From Chlorophyllum brunneum (Eukaryota > Basidiomycota > Agaricomycetes > Agaricales > Agaricaceae), in the NCBI GenBank assembly GCA_963576785.1, contig OY756139.1:2542001-2606000 (forward strand): 64,000 nucleotides of DNA. Direction: 5' to 3'. Made by a program: the position numbers and the translations under genes. Numbering within the stretch: the stretch's first letter is position 1; each line of letters opens with the position of its first letter. This document shows, piece by piece, positions 61,788 through 64,000 of this stretch. Below the pieces are notes generated by a model, which was not told the origin of the DNA, searched no databases, and saw nothing but the letters and a program-made list of their open reading frames with translations.

Positions 61788-62499
61788 ACAGTAGTTAGAG
61801 GGAAGAGCAAAGGCCGGTTACTGAGGAACCAGGAGTGAATTACCATGACCTTGGGCCGGTCTGCGAAACTCGGGAACAGGGTCAACACGTAACGTTCCGT
61901 TTGTTTGGAACACTGTCCCAAAATGTCACCGAAACGTATCCACCCTTTCAGACCTCGTGGAATCAAAATTGCTGAATGCTTTTGTAGTCTGTTGTTCTGT
62001 TGATCCGCAGGATGGAAATATTGGATCTTGATTCGAAACCTAACTTGTTTAGGGACTATTGGTTGTTTTTTCAGTTGAGCGCTGCATGTCACCTCGAGCT
62101 CTCAACATCGTGGGTTCGAGTACACGTAGAGTTAACAAGAGCCCAATGTTTTCAGGCATCTGGTAGGAAAGGACATGCAGAATTTTGTCTCCGCCGCAAA
62201 TTGGGATACTGAAGCGCGAATCAGGGCCACCTAGGACTCAGAGTCGAAGAAGTATTCAGTCCCGGAGGTTGATCCATGGTGGAGTGCCATAGGCAACAGA
62301 AGTCCGTTAGGTAAATATACTCTTGGGATGACCACAAAGCTCATGATATGACTTGACACATTTTGCAGGAGTGCTGTGGACGGGCATGGGGGGCGCGATT
62401 ACTCCCGCCCCGCCAATAATTGATGTATGTGACATAAGTGGGGCTATCAGAACATCGGGACACTACTGGAACACGTCGGTGGTCGCTGTCCATGTGTTG
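61788..62499. other. Intergenic spacer upstream of the 7TM gene
   Basis: Upstream DNA of the 7TM gene. A T-loop-like GGTTCGAGT occurs near 62114, but no acceptor or anticodon stem pairs around it, so I do not call a tRNA. No supported gene. Confidence 0.4.
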
Positions 62500-63175
62500 C
62501 AACACGCAGTATTTGCGCAAAATAGTTACTTCGTCCACTTTGCCTTGCGACACAGAGGACGCCATACGCTATTGGTCATACGCATTATGTACTCTGCGAG
62601 TATGCGGAATGAGCTATATTTGCTCATGCATTACATGGCCAGCCCAGACCCGTATAGTCAGTTTTCCCCGGTCTCGTCCTCACTGTATCAAATCCCAATA
62701 TACCCAAAAGTAGGCCGCAGTTATCATGACAGTCACAAAGTCGCATAAGTTTGCAGTAACCAGTACGAGATCCCATACGAAAGGCTTGGGCATACGTCTG
62801 GACTCGGTTGGGTTCTTTTCAGGGTAAATCCCTTAGCACATGGTGTAGAACACAGGAGATAACATATTGGAATGCCACCGGAGAGCCGGAGAGATGGCGG
62901 TCCATATAGTCGCCGTCGTGCGGAGCGTACTGCACCTTCCATCTGGACCCAAGCCCCAGGTCTTCCTAAACAGCTGATGTGAATATCCGCTTTGGGTATG
63001 ATTTTGGCCGCTTAGACAGCCCGCAGAGGGCCAAGACCAATGTCAGGGTGGTAAATTCTGACGGACCTGACACACGAGGCAGCCTAGAGCCAGGAGCGGG
63101 TCCAAATATGTCGTGCGCGATGGAGGGGAACGACACTCTGAGTAGCATTGTCTGCTGTCTCCCCTGCACTCAAAA
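62500..63175 (-). pseudogene. Decayed copy of the 7TM gene
   Basis: Same orientation as the intact gene at 60658–61787. Two islands keep clear likeness: 62979–63022 matches 61557–61600 (both encode LSKRPKS-like sequence leading into an IFT element), and TTGCCTTGCGACAC at 62540–62553 is identical to 60739–60752 (encoding LRVARQ in the intact gene). Between them the copy is about 380 bp shorter. Reading frames are broken: the TM stretch FVWDLVLVTANLCDF and the LSKRPKS stretch are in different frames, and the first splice donor has become GACATA. It is a truncated, frameshifted relic or a strongly diverged paralogue. Confidence 0.6.
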
Positions 63176-63365
63176 ATAGGCGAATGGTCAGCGTACAGGG
63201 ATCCGAGAATGATATTGGAACTTGGTCTTTGATTAGTCTCCTTCTAAAGGGGCGGCATCGACTTTGCGGGGCTGAAGTAGAGAAGTAGAGTCAACGTAAG
63301 GTCCAGATCTTCGGGATCAGACGCATTTATTGACAATAGAAATGACAACTTCATTCGTTACCAGG

Positions 63366-64000
63366 TCAGACGATCGGTGAGAGGTCAAACTCAGTGGCTC
63401 CTTCAGCTTTTACCACGACACCTTTCTCCGTAACAATGGCCGTAATAAGTTCAGCGGGAGTAACGTCAAAACTAGGATTATATATGCTTTCCAATCCCAT
63501 CGGAGTGATCATGACTTGGGCTTGTTTAGTTTCCCCGTCATCAGGCCATAAGATCCCTCGCACCAGGCACGCCTCGAGCGGAGGCCTGTGTTCGATGGGA
63601 ATCCTGGTATTTTCTCTCATGTCAAAAGGATAAGGAGAGAGCAAACCAGTACACACTTAGAACCATCAGAGACATCAAGGTCGACCGTGCTGATAGGGGC
63701 AACCACGATGAATGGAATATTGTGGCGTGCAGCAAGGACAGCAGCGTTATATGTTCCGATCTAAGTGGGACAGTCATTTGGTTTCTAAGTTCCACAAGTG
63801 TGGCGCGGACCTTGTTTGCGGTATCACCATTCTTTGCGATTCTGTCTGCACCGACGGCTACGTGATTGGTTGATTAGCTCAACATCGGTGGGAGCGGAGT
63901 GAGCTTGGTGCTCACCGACCGCATGTATCTTGTGGTGCTGAAACAAGGATCCGACCATTGTATCACAAATCATGACAGACGGTATCTTGAGCATTTGAAG
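63366..64000 (-). CDS. MRI1: Methylthioribose-1-phosphate isomerase, C-terminal part
   Basis: Enzyme of the methionine salvage pathway that isomerises 5-methylthioribose-1-phosphate to the ribulose form; eIF2B-alpha-like fold. The gene runs off the right edge, so only the last exons are seen: 63366–63615, a 41-nt intron, an exon from 63657 leftwards in the protein ([20 protein letters not shown]), then [15 protein letters not shown] and part of an upstream exon ([11 protein letters not shown]). The Asp of VGADRI and the following NGDTANKIGT are the family signature; the Asp is catalytic in known enzymes. APISTVDLD and [19 protein letters not shown] complete the C-terminus, which ends DLSPIV. 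A functional copy is likely. Confidence 0.93.

Noticed and set aside
62030..62135. tRNA-like T-loop (GGTTCGAGT)
   Set aside because: No acceptor stem or anticodon arm can be paired around it.

Overview
The window is nuclear DNA from a filamentous basidiomycete, most likely an Agaricomycete. Genes lie tightly packed on both strands and most are cut by many GT–AG introns of about 48–60 nt. The protein set is fungal: Zn2Cys6 regulators, a fungal ATP sulfurylase with a C-terminal APS-kinase-like domain, 2-methylcitrate dehydratase, ERO1 and a Pcl-type cyclin. Two families look typical of mushroom-forming fungi. The species cannot be named from the sequence. I rebuilt all gene models by hand from splice signals, reading frame and family motifs; none has transcript support.

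Left part (1–16 kb). The window opens on the last two exons of a MAP kinase kinase, followed by about 3.9 kb with no gene I can support. Next come a small Zn2Cys6 regulator (+), a secreted pepsin-like aspartic protease (−), a short conserved-looking unknown protein (+), a Pcl/Pho80-like cyclin (−), and a loose 2.9-kb spacer holding a weak candidate gene and an imperfect inverted repeat. A secreted SLT/lysozyme-like protein (+) closes the stretch.

Centre (16–39.8 kb). This is mostly housekeeping: Ser/Thr phosphatase 5, the U2 snRNP-associated SR140/U2SURP factor, a multi-KH vigilin/Scp160 protein (−), ERO1, a single-pass membrane protein, ATP sulfurylase, RNase H2 subunit B, a long low-complexity unknown protein, and mitochondrial 2-methylcitrate dehydratase (−). 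Divergent from the dehydratase is a large Zn2Cys6/fungal_trans regulator, with only about 200 bp between the two starts.

Right part (43–64 kb). Here lie a small secreted Cys-containing protein (−), a SNAP50-like snRNA-transcription factor, COG7 (intronless), the splicing factor SLU7, a membrane-anchored unknown, the CHD1 remodeller (−), TFIIH subunit TFB4, a taspase-like threonine aspartase (−), a seven-helix membrane protein (−) with a decayed paralogue beside it, and the C-terminal part of methylthioribose-1-phosphate isomerase (−), cut by the window edge.

I see no new multi-gene system. The most striking signal is at the level of gene structure. Two coding microexons of 5 and 6 nt each restore a conserved motif, and four introns are best explained by GC–AG splicing. 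Standard gene callers would be likely to miss or mis-model these. Other points worth a look are the bacterial-type SLT domain in a secreted fungal protein, an in-frame 24-nt tandem repeat in the U2SURP tail, the dehydratase/regulator pair, and the 7TM gene with its relic.
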